A DNA stretch of 64,000 nucleotides from Cordilura impudica (GCA_963682025.1 OY821521.1:94782051-94846050), one strand, 5' to 3'. Positions 23,241 to 35,306 are shown, counted from the first letter of the stretch. Made by a program: numbers and translations. The notes: generated by a model from the letters alone, not told the origin.

Positions 23241-23727
23241 TTAAAGAAATATGACCTCTGGTAAAGAAGAAAAGTGAATCGTGGTCGAGCGTTTGTCCGT
23301 CTTATAAACCAAAATATGGTATTTCGATTATTTTACTCGATATGGAATGCGGTGATTTGACCCCAGGTAATTTAAAAAAATCACATCATTGGGCAGAAGA
23401 ATAAAAATTATTTAAAATGTACGAAAACTGGATTAAAAACATATAGTTTCTTATAGATAGTTAAACATAAATGCCATGGAAGTACGTTTGAGGTAATAAA
23501 AAAATATATTCTATTTTTTGTTAGATTGCTGGCAATTCTTCAATATAAAACAAATAAATTGGAAATATCAACAAATCACAGAGAAAAACATTTATTTTAT
23601 CAAAAAATTTTAATAATAACTCCGACAGATCTATGATCATGAGTAGAAAACAAATAAATTGCATATTGCAATATTGAAATTTTTTTTTTTTAATAATTGT
23701 TTTAACACTCATAGTTGCATATAAAGG

Positions 23728-24690
23728 GTGTGCCAAAATCCACGCAATAGTCTAATTAAACAAAAAACACAGTTTCTTTGCATTGTTATTTTTATTGAAT
23801 TATAAAGAAGGGTTATGTATGGAACAACACATCGAACAAATCTTCTCCGCGGCTTTACTGCCACATAGTTTCGCAAAATTTTTTAAAAATTTCCATGAAA
23901 AATTTATATCGTAGAAGTTCCTCTTTCAAAACACAGGTAATTGTGGGCTTGCTGATATATACCTTCGACTTTAACTAAAATGAAATGGTGTTAAATCACA
24001 CAATCTATGGGCAAATTCTCATAATCGAAATGTACAAGACCAATATATATCTCATTGTCGCGATATCAACCACAGTCACTGCTTGACTGGCCTAATTTTC
24101 GATTAAGTATGCCCCAAAGATTCCTCCAACGCAAAATGCGCACCAATCAGTGACACGTTGCAGATGCATTTATCTTCGACGAACAGACGTGAGTTTTCTG
24201 AACCCCAAATGTCCCAATTTTGACAATTAACGGCTCCATCAAAGTGAGAATGTATTGCATCGCATACAACGATTTTGTTCAAAAACTTGTTGATACATAA
24301 AAGTCCATTCGACGAAAAATCTTTGCTGAACGTGGTCATGGGCTTCATATCTTCTGTCAATTGAACCTTATAAGCGTGGAGACTTAGATCTTCTGTAGAG
24401 AGCGCCTTGAATCGATGTTGCTGAACGGGTTGATGAACGCGTTGTTTGTTTTGCATCAATGTGCCTGTATTCCTCAGTTACGCTCTTCACATTTGACGGA
24501 GTAAATGAACTGTATTTTATATGAAATTTTCGAAATGTAGCCACCAAACTTTCATTATTTTTGAAATATTATTCAAACATTTTTACTAACCCTAAACTAT
24601 TGCCTGACAAACTTTCTTTTTCATTTGAATGCCAATACTTTAATGCACAAATGGCGGTAAATTGAAATCCTCCGTGAATTTTGGGACACA
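23728..24690 (-). mobile_element. mariner-like element, degenerate
   Basis: Ends GTGTGCCAAAATCCACG (23727 onward) and, reverse-complemented from 24690, TGTGTCCCAAAATTCACGG form an imperfect TIR of the mariner kind. The transposase relic lies between them. At about 960 bp it is shorter than a full mariner, so internal parts are lost. Confidence 0.6.
24100..24470 (-). pseudogene. mariner-like transposase fragment
   Basis: A 118-codon frame (24103-24459) with LSLHAYKVQLTEDMKP corresponds to the end of the second HTH. CDAIHSHFDGAVNCQNWDIWGSEN is the block around the first catalytic Asp (usually DEAHF) and the NCRIWG-like motif. DAIH in place of DEAH and the loss of both flanking halves show it is inactive. 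A related, more decayed fragment is at 61866-62170. Confidence 0.65.
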
Positions 24691-24704
24691 TTTTATTTAA
24701 AAAA

Positions 24705-25249
24705 ACAAGTAAGAAATTATAATCGGTCTAGACCGACTATATGATACAATTCGGTCCAACTAATAAATTAGCATGAACCAAATTTGAGTGGCATTGTTTT
24801 ATTTATATGGGAACTAGGTCAAAATATGGACCGATCCTGATCATATTTGGTAAAGTCACTGAAATGTATTTTTAAAAACTATATACAAACAAAATTTGAG
24901 AAAATTCTGTGCAATAATTTTGTTTTTTGACAGATTTAAGTGAAGACTGGGAAGCAGCTCTATGCGGGGCCTATGACTAAGTATTTTCATATAGGGATTA
25001 TTTTTGGACTACTGATTAATTGATATAATAAATACATACAAACCCAATTTGACTGAGATCTATATGATAATTTGGATCTTATGGCAATTTGAGTGGCGTT
25101 CATCCTATGGCCGGTAAGAGCTTATATGCCAAATCTCTTCAAATTTTATTCATATTTGCGACCTATAGTTTGATTAAAAGGTATACATGGACACACAGAC
25201 GGACGGACGGACGGACGGAAGCACAAACCACATGGTGGTATAGGATATT
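24705..25249 (-). mobile_element. DINE-1/HINE-like element, family 1, copy e (internally deleted)
   Basis: The hairpin end (ACAAGTAAGAAATTATAATC then GGTCTAGACCGACTAT) is at the left. GACGGACGGACGGACGG is at 25199-25217, and the far end GGTGGTATAGGATATT at 25235-25249. About 230 bp of the interior are missing. It abuts the left end of element X. Confidence 0.65.
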
Positions 25250-25402
25250 GAAAAAAAATCATGTGAGTCCGATCACAGGGGAGATGTGTAAACATCTAGA
25301 AATTAAATTTTTTTATGGCACTTTTTTAAAAACAAACAGAAATCGTTATCTATGTACCACTTATAGCAATTAACTGCAGGAGCTCCGCTAATATAAAAAT
25401 AA

Positions 25403-25767
25403 CTATTAGCCAGCGCTCGAAATTCGAGTGCAATTTCTTGACAGTTTTATTTTTCAACTTAGCCAATTCAGAAACCAACTCTTTTTTGGTTTATTATTAT
25501 TGTGAATGAAGATAACAAACTCATTAAGAAACACATTAACTAATTTAATAAACACACACATAGCATATGTATAATTTTATATATGTGTTAGAGGCAACTT
25601 TAAATGCAATTTACTCAAAATAAAGGAAAAAATTTAAAAATCTGCAAATCTAGTGAACAGCTAAAAAGAAATACCTTTCAAATAATATATGTTTGGTCAA
25701 AATCGGGATAAAACGGTATAACAGAACATTGGTAACAAAAAATCGCCCAGCCTATTAATAATATAGA
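25403..25767 (-). mobile_element. Non-autonomous Helitron, family 1
   Basis: Read on the minus strand it starts TCTATATTATTAATAGGC and ends with a short hairpin (CTCGAATTTCGAG) and a decayed CTAG (here ATAG). Flanked by A and T in the element's reading direction, as expected for Helitrons. Relatives at 29765, 33020 and 34940. Confidence 0.6.
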
Positions 25768-25789
25768 TTTATTATTTCAACCGGTTAAT

Positions 25790-25985
25790 TTATAATTTTT
25801 CGTTTTTATTTTATATTTTTAATTTTTAATTTTTCGTTTTAATTTTTAATTTTTAATTTTTCGTCTTTAATTTTTCATTTTCCATTTTCTATTGTCATTT
25901 CATTGTCATTTGTCATTTTTTCATTTTTTTATTTTTACTTTAAATATCTAATTTTTTATTTTTCATTTTTTTATTTTTCATTTTT
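25790..25985. repeat. TTTTTAATTTTTCATTTTT low-complexity tract
   Basis: Degenerate T-rich tandem sequence that continues at 26767-26804 and 27577-27770. It was one tract before the two DINE-like copies f and g inserted. Confidence 0.75.
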
Positions 25986-26766
25986 ATACCCTATACCACT
26001 AGGTGGTTTGGGTATAATGACTTTGTGCTGCTGTTTGTAACAACCAAAAATATTTGAACTAGACCCATCTTTAATTATACCGATCGAATCAGAATCACTT
26101 TCTGAGTTGATTTAACAATGTCCGTCCGTCCGTCCGTCCGTCCGTCTGTGTGTCCATGTAAAGCTTGTAATCAAACTGCAGGTCGCAAATATGAATATAT
26201 TTTGATGAAATTTGGTATATAAGCTTTTGTCGGCCATGGGATGAACACTATTGAAATTGGTGAGAATCGGTCCATGTTCAGACCTAGCCCCCATACAAAT
26301 TACCCACATGAAATCGACATAAATTGCCATAAGATCCAAATTGTCATATAGATCTTACTCAAATTGGGTTTGTATGCGTTCATTACATTCACTAATGAGT
26401 AGTCCAAAAATGATCCCTTTGACCCCATATAGAGCTGCTTCCCGATCTTCACTTAAATCTATTAAAAAACAAAAATATTGCACTGATTCTTCTCAAATTT
26501 TGTTTGTATATATTTTTGCAAAATACAAGAGACTTTACCAAACATGATCAGGATCGGTCCATTTTTGGACCTAGTCTCTTTATAGATATAGCATCCGATA
26601 TGAACTTTTTCATATCTGCAGCCAAAAAAATTAATAAAAATCCCACTCAAATTTGGTTTTTGCTTATTTTCAATGTCCAGTTACTTGGGCCTAAGAGATA
26701 GGGTTTCTAAACGCATGGTATAGGGTATCGTATAGTCGGTCTAGACCGACTATAATTTTCTTACTT
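25986..26766 (+). mobile_element. DINE-1/HINE-like element, family 1, copy f
   Basis: Full-length. ATACCCTATACCACTAGG start, GTCCGTCCGTCCGTCCGTCC run at about 26120, subterminal TGGTATAGGGTAT, intact palindrome, TTTTCTTACTTGTT end. Inserted in the T-rich tract between T residues. Confidence 0.75.
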
Positions 26767-26804
26767 GTTTATTTTTCATTATTTATTTGTTATTTGTTAT
26801 TTTT

Positions 26805-27575
26805 ATTCCCTATACCACTATGTGGTTTGGGTATAATGACTTTGTGCTGCTGTTTGTAACTACCAAAAATATTTGACCTAGACCCATCTTTAATTATACC
26901 GATCGAATCAGAATCACTATCTGATTCGATTTAACGATGTCCGTCCGTCCGTCCGTCTGTGTGTCCAGGTAAAGCTTGTAATCAAACTGCAGGTAGCAAA
27001 TATGAATATATTTTGATGAAATTTGGTATGTAAGCTTTTATTGGCCATAGGATGAACGCTATTGAAATTGGTGAGAATCGGTCCATGTTCAGACCTAGCC
27101 CCCATACAAATGACCCCTATGAAATCGACATAAATTGCCATAAGATCCAAATTGTCATATAGATCTTACTCAAATTTTGTATGCGTTCATTACATGCACT
27201 AATGAGTAGTCCAAAAATGATCCCTTTGACCCCATATAGAGCTGCTTCCCGATCTTCACTTAAATCTATCAAAAAACAAAAATAGTGCATTGATTCTTCT
27301 CAAATTTTGTTTGTATATATTTTTGCAAAATACAGCAGACTTTACCAAACATGATCAGGATCGGTCCATTTTTGGGCCTAGTCCCCATATAGATATAGCA
27401 TCCGATATGAACTTTTTCATATCTGCAGACAAAAAAATTTATAAAAATCCCATTCAAATTTGGTTTATGCTTATTTTTTATGTCCAGTTAGTTGGGCCTA
27501 TAGGGTAGGGTCTCTACACGCATGGTATAGGGTATCCTATAGTCGGTCTAGACCGACTATAATTTTCTTACTTGT
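26805..27575 (+). mobile_element. DINE-1/HINE-like element, family 1, copy g
   Basis: Full-length, starting ATTCCCTATACCACTATG, with a shorter GTCC run and an intact hairpin end. Only about 40 bp of T-rich sequence separates it from copy f. Confidence 0.75.
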
Positions 27576-28040
27576 TAATTTTTTATTTTTTTAATTTTTT
27601 GTTTTCATTTTTTATTTTTCATTTTTTCATTTTTCGTTTTGAATTTTTCATTTTTCATTTGGGTTTTTCATTTTTTATTTTTCATATTTATTTCTCATTT
27701 TTTATTTTTCATTTTTCATTTTTCATTTCTTATTTTTCATTTTAATTTTTTATTTTTCATTTCCAAACAGGTTATTACATATCATAATTTTTTCACCAAT
27801 ACAATCATAAGTCACACCGATTTTTTCTTACACTCACATGTTACGCTGTTTTTGTGATTGTATTGTGAAACAGAAATTTACTCCCCTGCGCGTATAGATA
27901 TTTACACATCAAAAATATAAACTCAAATTAAAGCAATCGTAATATATAGTTACACTAATCTCTGATTCGCTGACTCGCTAGTTCGCTAATTTGCTGACTC
28001 ACTGATTCAACGAATGCGTAACACTATTTAAACATACAAC

Positions 28041-29728
28041 AAAAAAAATCATGTGAGTCCGATCACAAGGGAGATGTGTAAACATCTAATAATTAAAGAA
28101 AACATCAACATCATATTTTCCAGTGCATAAAAAATAAGTCGATTATGCTGTTTTCTGAAATTCAATTGATGTTTTCTGAAATGCAATCGATGTTTTCTAA
28201 AATTCAATTGATGTTTTCTGATACACAATTAATGTTTTCAGCAATTCAAATGATGCTTTTTGAAATTCTATTGACGTTTTCTGAAATTCTATTTATGTTT
28301 TCTGAAATTCAAATGATGTTTTCTGAAATACAATTGCTGTTTTCTGAAATACAATTGATGTTTTCTGAAATTCTATTGATGTTTTCTGAAATTTAATTGA
28401 TGTTTTCTGAAACTCGAATGATGTTTTTTGAAATTATATTGATGTTTTCTGAAATTCTATTTATGTTTTCTGAAATTCAAATTATGTTTTCTGAAACTCG
28501 AATGATGTTTTCTGAAATTCTATTTATGTTTTCTGAAATTCAATTGATGTTTTCTGAAATACAATTGATGTTTTCTGAAATACAATTGATTTTTTCTGAA
28601 ATTCTATTGATGTTTTCTGAAATTCTATTTATGTTTTCTGAAATTCAAATGATGTTTTCTGAAATACAATTGATGTTTTCTGAAATACAATTGATGTTTT
28701 CTGAAATTCTATTGATGTTTTCTGAAATTTAATTGATGTTTTCTGAAACTCGAATGATGTTTTTTGAAATTATATTGATGTTTTCTGAAATTCTATTTAT
28801 GTTTTCTGAAATTCAAATTATGTTTTCTGAAACTCGAATGATGTATTCTGAAATTCTATTTATGTTTTCTGAAATTCAATTGATGTTTTCTGAAATACAA
28901 TTGATGTTTTCTGAAATACAATTGATTTTTTCTGAAATTCTATTGATGTTTTCTGAAATTCTATTTATGTTTTCTGAAATTCAAATGATGTTTTCTGAAA
29001 TACAATTTATGTTTTCTGAAATACAATTGATGTTTTCTGAAATTCTATTGATGTTTTCTGAAATTTAATTGATGTTTTCTGAAACTCGAATGATGTTTTT
29101 TGAAATTATATTGATGTTTTCTGAAATTCTATTTATGTTTTCTGAAATTCATGTTATGTTTATGTTTTCTGAAACTCGAATGATGTTTTCTGAAATTCTA
29201 TTTATGTTTTCTGAAATTCAATTGATGTTTTCTGAAATACAATTGATGTTTTCTGAAATACAATTGATGTTTTCTGAAATTATATTGATGGTTTCTGAAA
29301 TACAATTGATGTTTTCTGAAATTCTATTGATGTTTTCTGAAATTCAATTGATGTTTTCTGAAACTCAAATGATGTTTTCTGAAATTATATTGATGTTTTC
29401 TGAAATTCTGTTTATGTTTTCTGAAATTCAAGTGATGTTTTCTGAAATTCTATTGATGTTTTCTGAAATTCAATTGATGTTTTCTGAAATTATATTGATG
29501 GTTTCTGAAATACAATTGATGTTTTCTGAAATACAATTGATGTTTTTTGAAAGACAATTGGAAAATGTTTAGAAAAGAACATATCATAATTTTTTCACAA
29601 ATATAATCAGATAAAGTCACACCGATTTACACTTCAGCTCACACCGATGTGTTACGCTGTTTTTGCGATTGTATTGTGAAATACAAATTTACCCCCCTGC
29701 GCGTATAGATGTTTACACATCAAAAATA
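28041..29728. mobile_element. Element X, copy 2, with minisatellite core
   Basis: Left end CATGTGAGTCCGATCACAAG then GGAGATGTGTAAACATCTA. Right end about 150 bp, with an imperfect internal inverted repeat (CACAAATATAATCA against GCGATTGTATTGTG), closing with CCCTGCGCGTATAGATGTTTACACATC. AGATGTGTAAACATC and GATGTTTACACATC at the two ends form a terminal inverted pair. The interior is almost entirely a 21-bp minisatellite. No transposase is present. The superfamily is unknown to me. Confidence 0.55.
28146..29572. repeat. 21-bp minisatellite, about 68 units
   Basis: Units of the form ATGTTTTCTGAAATTCAATTG with variants (ATACAATTG, TCTATTTATG, ACTCGAATG). A higher-order block of 336 bp (16 units) recurs nearly unchanged at 28397, 28733 and 29069. 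Because 21 and 336 are multiples of three, frames stay open (MFSEIQL repeats), but this is a by-product of the period. Confidence 0.9.
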
Positions 29729-29764
29729 TTCAAAGGCTAGAGTTCTTATTAAATGATGAACTCA

Positions 29765-30146
29765 TCTATAATATTAATAGGCTAGGCGATTTCTTGTGAC
29801 CGATGTTTTGTTCCACCGTTTTAGCCCCATTTTGATCAAACTATATTATTTGAAAGGTATTTCTTTTTAGCCGTTTTGTAGATTTACAGATTTTTAAATT
29901 TTTTCCTTTATTTTGAGTAAATTGCATTTATATTTGCTACTAACACATACATAAAATTATACAATGATATGTGTGTGTTTATTAAATTTGTTAACGTGTT
30001 TGTAATAAAAATGAATTTGTTTTTTTTTTTTGTGTTGATTTGTGAATTGGCTTTAATTGATTAGCATGCCTTTAGGGTCTTCATGTAATGAAAAAATAAA
30101 ATTTCCTAGAATTTGCATTCGAATTTCGAGGGCCGGAATCTGCTTG
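29765..30146 (+). mobile_element. Non-autonomous Helitron, family 1
   Basis: Starts TCTATAATATTAATAGGC after an A. Ends CGAATTTCGAGGGCCGG then CTTG (a decayed CTAG) before a T. 382 bp, no coding capacity. Confidence 0.65.
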
Positions 30147-30667
30147 TTTAAATTATTAGAAGAAATCTAAACTATTCAATTTTCTATATGAAGAAAAAAT
30201 AGTTTTTAAATAAAACACAATATAATCATATAGGCATAATTCATTTTTGCAAACATTAACCAGAATCTAAAATATTATAAAAAAAATTTAATTTAAATTT
30301 ACGAATTGTTCTATACTATTTTCAGCAGTTCACTTCATTTGAAAGCTCTGGTATCCCTGGTTTAACAATCTGGCTACAAAGTTAACATCTGTTTTATTTT
30401 TTGAAGTTGGCAACTCGAAATCAGATGTTTGTATAAATTTGTATGATTTTGTGAGATTTGTGAGATTTTTTGAGTGGTAGCAAGCGATAGTTATTGTGTT
30501 TATTAATTAAATATAAAAATAATAAAAGTGAAATTTATTAAAATAGAATGTTACAAACAATAAAAAAAAGTGTTAAAAACACGAGTTACTTAGGTTTGTC
30601 TCTCCTACCACAATTCCAATTTCGAATGCATTGGGTAATTGCCCATGAACAGTTTCTCTTAAAAATA
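30147..30667. other. AT-rich DNA, no gene seen
   Basis: No recognised element. A 71-codon frame (30548-30763, +) overlaps the element X end and is not supported as a gene. Confidence 0.5.
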
Positions 30668-30806
30668 TTTTTTCACCAATACAATCATAAGTCACACAGC
30701 GTTATCTCCTTCAGCTCACACCGATATAAGTTACGCTGTTTTTGTGATTGTATTGTGAAATAGAAATTTACCCCCCTGCGCGTATAGATGTTTACACATC
30801 AAAAAC
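30668..30806. mobile_element. Element X right-end fragment, copy 3
   Basis: TTTTTTCACCAATACAATCA through GTGATTGTATTGTG to CCCTGCGCGTATAGATG and TTTACACATC. It is a close match to the right ends of copies 1 and 2. No left end is seen nearby. Confidence 0.6.
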
Positions 30807-30977
30807 TATTTATTTAAATACACGGAAATACGATTAAACTCTTATCGTTTGTAAAATATCACTCAAAACAAAATCTATTTCTCAAAAAGTATAAATAATA
30901 TTTAGGAAATTTCGTATTTTTATAATGGAATATAACTATTTGTTGCATTTTTCAGCAGTTAACTGCTTCACTTACAA

Positions 30978-32176
30978 TCTTATATATTAAAAGAATTTAT
31001 GAATAAACTTTGCATTCAAGATTTTTTTCAATATTTTTCTTCTCTCAAACCTCTATAACTAGAGTTCTAATTAACTAAGGTCGATTAAGTTCCTTCTCCT
31101 CCTTGATCAAGCTCCTTCTTTTGAGCTATTAACTGCTTAAATTCGTTGGGTTTGAGGAAAGTTATGCGTGGAGAATCAACTTTACTTTTACTGTACGTTA
31201 ACTTCTCTTGGCATATTTTGGCATTACTGTACGTTAACTTCTCTTGGCAAATTTTGGTATTATATTATAAAAATTAATATAATATAATATAATATAATAT
31301 AATATAATATAATATAATATAATATAATATAATATAATATAATATAATATAATATAATATAATATAATATAATATAATATAATATAATATAATATAATAT
31401 AATATAATATAATATAATATAATATAATATAATATAATATAATATAATATAATATAATATAATATAATATAATATAATATAATATAATATAATATAATAT
31501 AATATAATATAATATAATATAATATAATATAATATAATATAATATAATATAATATAATATAATATAATATAATATAATATAATATAATATAATATAATAT
31601 AATATAATATAATATAATATAATATAATATAATATAATATAATATAATATAATATAATATAATATAATATAATATAATATAATATAATATAATATAATAT
31701 AATATAATATAATATAATATAATATAATATAATATAATATAATATAATATAATATAATATAATATAATATAATATAATATAATATAATATAATATAATAT
31801 AATATAATATAATATAATATAATATAATATAATATAATATAATATAATATAATATAATATAATATAATATAATATAATATAATATAATATAATATAATAT
31901 AATATAATATAATATAATATAATATAATATAATATAATATAATATAATATAATATAATATAATATAATATAATATAATATAATATAATATAATATAATAT
32001 AATATAATATAATATAATATAATATAATATAATATAATATAATATAATATAATATAATATAATATAATATAATATAATATAATATAATATAATATAATAT
32101 AATATAATATAATATAATATAATATAATATAATATAATATAATATAATATAATGCGGAGCAGCAGGGGTCCTCTAG
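30978..32176 (+). mobile_element. Helitron enclosing an AATAT satellite (inferred)
   Basis: TCTTATATATTAAAAG at 30978 after an A looks like a Helitron 5' end. The 3' end GCGGAGCAGCAGGGGTCCT then CTAG (32173-32176) before a T fits the Helitron rule. If the two belong together the element is 1199 bp, of which 875 are satellite. The 3' end is the firmer half of the call. Confidence 0.5.
31276..32150. repeat. AATAT satellite array, 175 units
   Basis: 875 bp of AATAT with no visible interruption or substitution. AATAT is a well-known simple satellite of Drosophila melanogaster. The 310-codon frame across it (ILYYI repeats) is meaningless. Confidence 0.97.
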
Positions 32177-33019
32177 TATATATAAATACCATAAGTATGC
32201 TTATAATTTTTTTTAGTATTGTACTATCCTATTCTATAATAACTCTAATGAAGGTTTTTCGATTAAAATAACTATTTGTCGGTTGAACGATATTTTATGT
32301 TTTTCTAAATAGCTTACATATTTTTTATTGGAAATTTTAAAAAAATCACTCGAACAGATATTCATGCTAACTAATAATTGCAAATCTTAAAAAATCGATC
32401 GAACATAATTTTTCAAGAGATAATAAATAAATTGAAAAGTTTATAAAACCGTTCGAACAAATATTCATATTAGCCAGATCGAAAAACGGGCGCTTATATT
32501 TCGATAACTCAGCATCGTGGAATAAAATTATTTAAATTTTGACCCCCTTCGAAAGACACCATCCAAATTCAGATCTAACTCGAAATTCGTAAAATTTTGT
32601 GAATAATATTACTCGTATGCTTACAAATTTGCCAGAACGAGCTGCTAAGAATGATATATAGCCCCCTAGGCATTTTTCGACATCAACACTGCACCCTATG
32701 TCTAACATTACATTACATTACATTAAACTTCAAATATTGTCCAAACATTTTCTGGACCGTTGTCGTCAGTCTAGTTATCCTCACATAAACGTTTTATGTT
32801 GATAAGAAATTTATCAAACTCTTTAACTTTGTAACTGTTTTTTCTTTTTCCTTTTTTCTCTCTGAATCATTGGGTTTTTTTAACTTTTCTCTATCTTCTA
32901 AATTATATCCTTATTAATGTATTACTAGTATAAATTTTTAAAGTTCAAGTTGAAAAATTATTATTATCAATTGATCGTTTTATTATAAGATATTAAATTA
33001 TTGTGAATATTTATAATTA
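32177..33019. other. AT-rich DNA with short imperfect repeats
   Basis: Around 32330-32480 a motif AAAAATCrmTCGAACA recurs three times at roughly 55-65 bp spacing. At 32695-32720 there is a short ATTAC run. No gene seen. Confidence 0.45.
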
Positions 33020-33362
33020 CTAGCAGATGCCAGCCCTCAAAATTCGAGTGCAAATTCTAGGAAATTTTTTCATTAAATAAAGACCCTAAAGGTATGCTAA
33101 TCAATTATAGCCAATTTTCAAATCAACACAAAAAAACAAACTCATTTTTATTACAAACGCATTAACAAATTTAATAAACACACACATAGCATTGTATAAT
33201 GCAATTTACTCAAAAAAAAGGATAAAATTTAAGAATCTGTAAATCTGCAAAACGGCTAAAAAGAAATGCCTTTCAAATACTATACGCTTGGTCAAAATCG
33301 GGATGAAATGGTAGAACAAAACATCGGTCACAAGAAATCGCCTAGCCTATTAATATTATAGA
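33020..33362 (-). mobile_element. Non-autonomous Helitron, family 1
   Basis: CTAGCAGATGCCAGC at the left (33020), CTATTAATATTATAGA at the right (ends 33362), flanked by A and T. 343 bp, with the same AAATTCGAGTGCAA hairpin region as the copies at 25403, 29765 and 34940. Confidence 0.7.
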
Positions 33363-34705
33363 TGTTGCAATAAATGGAAAAAAATATTACTCGTATATCC
33401 ATAATTCATAATATTAGAGGAAATTATTTTTTAAATATCTCCTGTATATTAATAGTAATAAAACGTTTTTTTTTAGCGGGCACCTTTGGAGCGTTAGAAT
33501 TTATTAGTCAAGTTATAATTTAATGACTCATGGCATTTTTTGCTTCAATTTTAGATATTTTGGTAATAGATGAACCTTTATATTTCGTAAAAGTTTTAAA
33601 AGTAGATACAGGACATGTTATTTCAACATCATTCAGTTGTTGGTCAGTGGTTATGCTGTGACATTACAGATGTTGCATTTTTTTTTTTTTTTAATATAAA
33701 GTGAAAGCATCAAAAATACTAATACCCGTAATTTTAAAAATTTAAACAATATAAAATGTGTTACAATGTCATGTGGAATAAATAATGCTGTAGTCGAAGT
33801 TTTGTGGTGGTAGCTGGAGTAAGGTCGGTAAGATTGATTAGTGGAACCGAATGTTTAAAAAACTCAAAAATGTTTCATGCCCGAAAAGTAAGAATATAGT
33901 CAATTTTATTTCCCTAAACATAATACAAGCAGGACTTAAAAAGTAAAGCTCGTTATTCATGACTTCAGTGTCCAGTTTCTGATGAGAATATTTACTTATT
34001 TACAAATATAAATAAATTTAAAATAAATTTCAGAAGTTGTTCAATTTCTAAAGAAAACTAGCAAACGCCAACATTCAATCGACCACACGAATTATATAAA
34101 AATAAAATAAATGATTCATTAGTAATTTTTTCCCAAAGTATGAAATTTATTCGAAATATAAATTTTCTGGCCCAAATTATAATAATAATACAGTATGAAA
34201 CATTCGATCTTTACCAACTACATACAATAATCATGCCATGTCCAGCATTTTAAAATAAACAACTACAAAACAAAGGAGAAATAACTAAAAATTTCTTGAA
34301 AATGAAACTTAAGCTCCACTAACACAAATACACGCATGCTGCAGCCATCATTGTCTGCCAAGAACAAAAGTACAAAATTCGGTACAATGTTCATGGAATA
34401 GTCGACGTTATTATATATACGAGTAGTAAAGTGGCAAGTAAATCTTGGGTTCATTCGGAAAACACTTAAATACTCAATAACGTAGTTGTAGTACCCAATA
34501 GGAATGACATTTAAATGCAAAAAAAACTAAGAAGCAAAAAAACAATGAAGAATTACATTTCCATTACATTCAAAGAAGCTATTTTATATAACTTGAAAAA
34601 AATGTGAAAGGGTTTTGATAACCAGTGGGAAAAAAATTTTTTTTTCATCGAAATTAAAAAAAATTAAAGAATATTTAATCCAGCAAGACCCAGGTGTATA
34701 CTTAC
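33363..34705. other. AT-rich DNA, no element recognised
   Basis: Possibly intronic if the exon at 34706-34785 is real. An 85-codon minus-strand frame at 34263-34520 is unsupported by codon use or homology that I can recall. Confidence 0.4.
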
Positions 34706-34785
34706 GAGAATAGAAGGCCACAACATCATTGGAGATATGCTGAACAACGGGAAGATGACTTTTTCGAAGCTCGCTGCAACCACGT
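34706..34785 (-). CDS. Candidate internal exon of a host gene
   Basis: On the minus strand an 80-base block is preceded by a pyrimidine-rich acceptor (ACTGATGTTTTCAG) with a CTGAC branch-like site, and followed by a strong donor (GTAAGTAT). One of its three frames is open throughout and reads RGCSELRKSHLPVV, then QHISNDVVAFYS. The codon choice (GAG CTT CGA, GTT GTG GCC TTC TAT) is more balanced than the surrounding AT-rich DNA, and no repeat family covers it. I do not recognise the protein. It may be a chance combination, but both splice sites and the open frame together make it the best host-gene candidate in the window. Confidence 0.4.
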
Positions 34786-34939
34786 CTGAAAACATCAGTC
34801 AGAAGTTATTGCTCTCGGACTACAATTAAGACAAGTAATAGTATTAAATTTGAACCGTCCTGTTACTTAGCCATTAATTTCTAAGACCAGTTAACTTTAT
34901 AGTTGATTATTTTTCTTTTTTGATTGGTATTTATTATAA

Positions 34940-35306
34940 CTAGCAGATTCCAGCGCTCGAAATTCGAGTGCAATTTCGAGGCAGCTTCTTTTTTCAACCT
35001 ATCCAATTCACAAACCACCACTTTTATTTTTTATTATTATTGTGAATGAAAATAACAAACTCATAAACAAACACATTAACAAGTTTAATAAAACACACAT
35101 AGCATATGTATAATTTTATGTATGTATTAGTAGCAACTTTTAATGCAATTTACTCGAAATAAAGGAACAAATTTAAAAATTTGTAAATCTGTAAACCGGC
35201 TAAAATGAGATACCTTCCAAATAATATACATTTGGTCAAAATCGGGATAAAATTGTAGAACAAAACATCGGTCACAAGAAATCGCCTAGCCTATTAATAT
35301 TATAGA
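34940..35306 (-). mobile_element. Non-autonomous Helitron, family 1
   Basis: CTAGCAGATTCCAGCGC at 34940 and CTATTAATATTATAGA ending 35306, flanked by A and T. 367 bp. It is the best-preserved copy, with the CTCGAAATTCGAG hairpin intact. Confidence 0.75.

Larger units (their letters stand above)
25251..27922. mobile_element. Element X, copy 1 (carrying nested insertions)
   Basis: The left end (CATGTGAGTCCGATCACAGG then GGAGATGTGTAAACATCTA) is at 25251-25300. The right end (TTTTTGTGATTGTATTGTG, then CCCTGCGCGTATAGATATTTACACATC) is at about 27776-27922. The same end pair bounds copy 2 (28041-29728) and copy 4 (57711-58977). Between them here are a Helitron, T-rich repeat and two DINE-like copies, so most of the interval is later insertion. 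Pairing of these two ends as one copy is inference. Confidence 0.45.

Noticed and set aside
25986..27575. Short frames recurring in DINE-like copies (for example MDLMAIYVDF and MSYRSYSNWV)
   Set aside because: They recur only because the repeat recurs, occur on both strands, and differ by frameshifts between copies.
28145..29572. Long open frames with MFSEIQL repeats as a repetitive protein
   Set aside because: The 21-bp unit keeps every frame without a stop open. There is no start context or non-repetitive domain, and element X copy 4 has equivalent frames on both strands.
28146..29572. CRISPR-like array of short repeats
   Set aside because: Units are contiguous with no unique spacers, and the DNA is eukaryotic.
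31260..32192. 310-codon frame of ILYYI repeats
   Set aside because: Pure AATAT satellite; the frame follows from a 15-bp reading period without stops.
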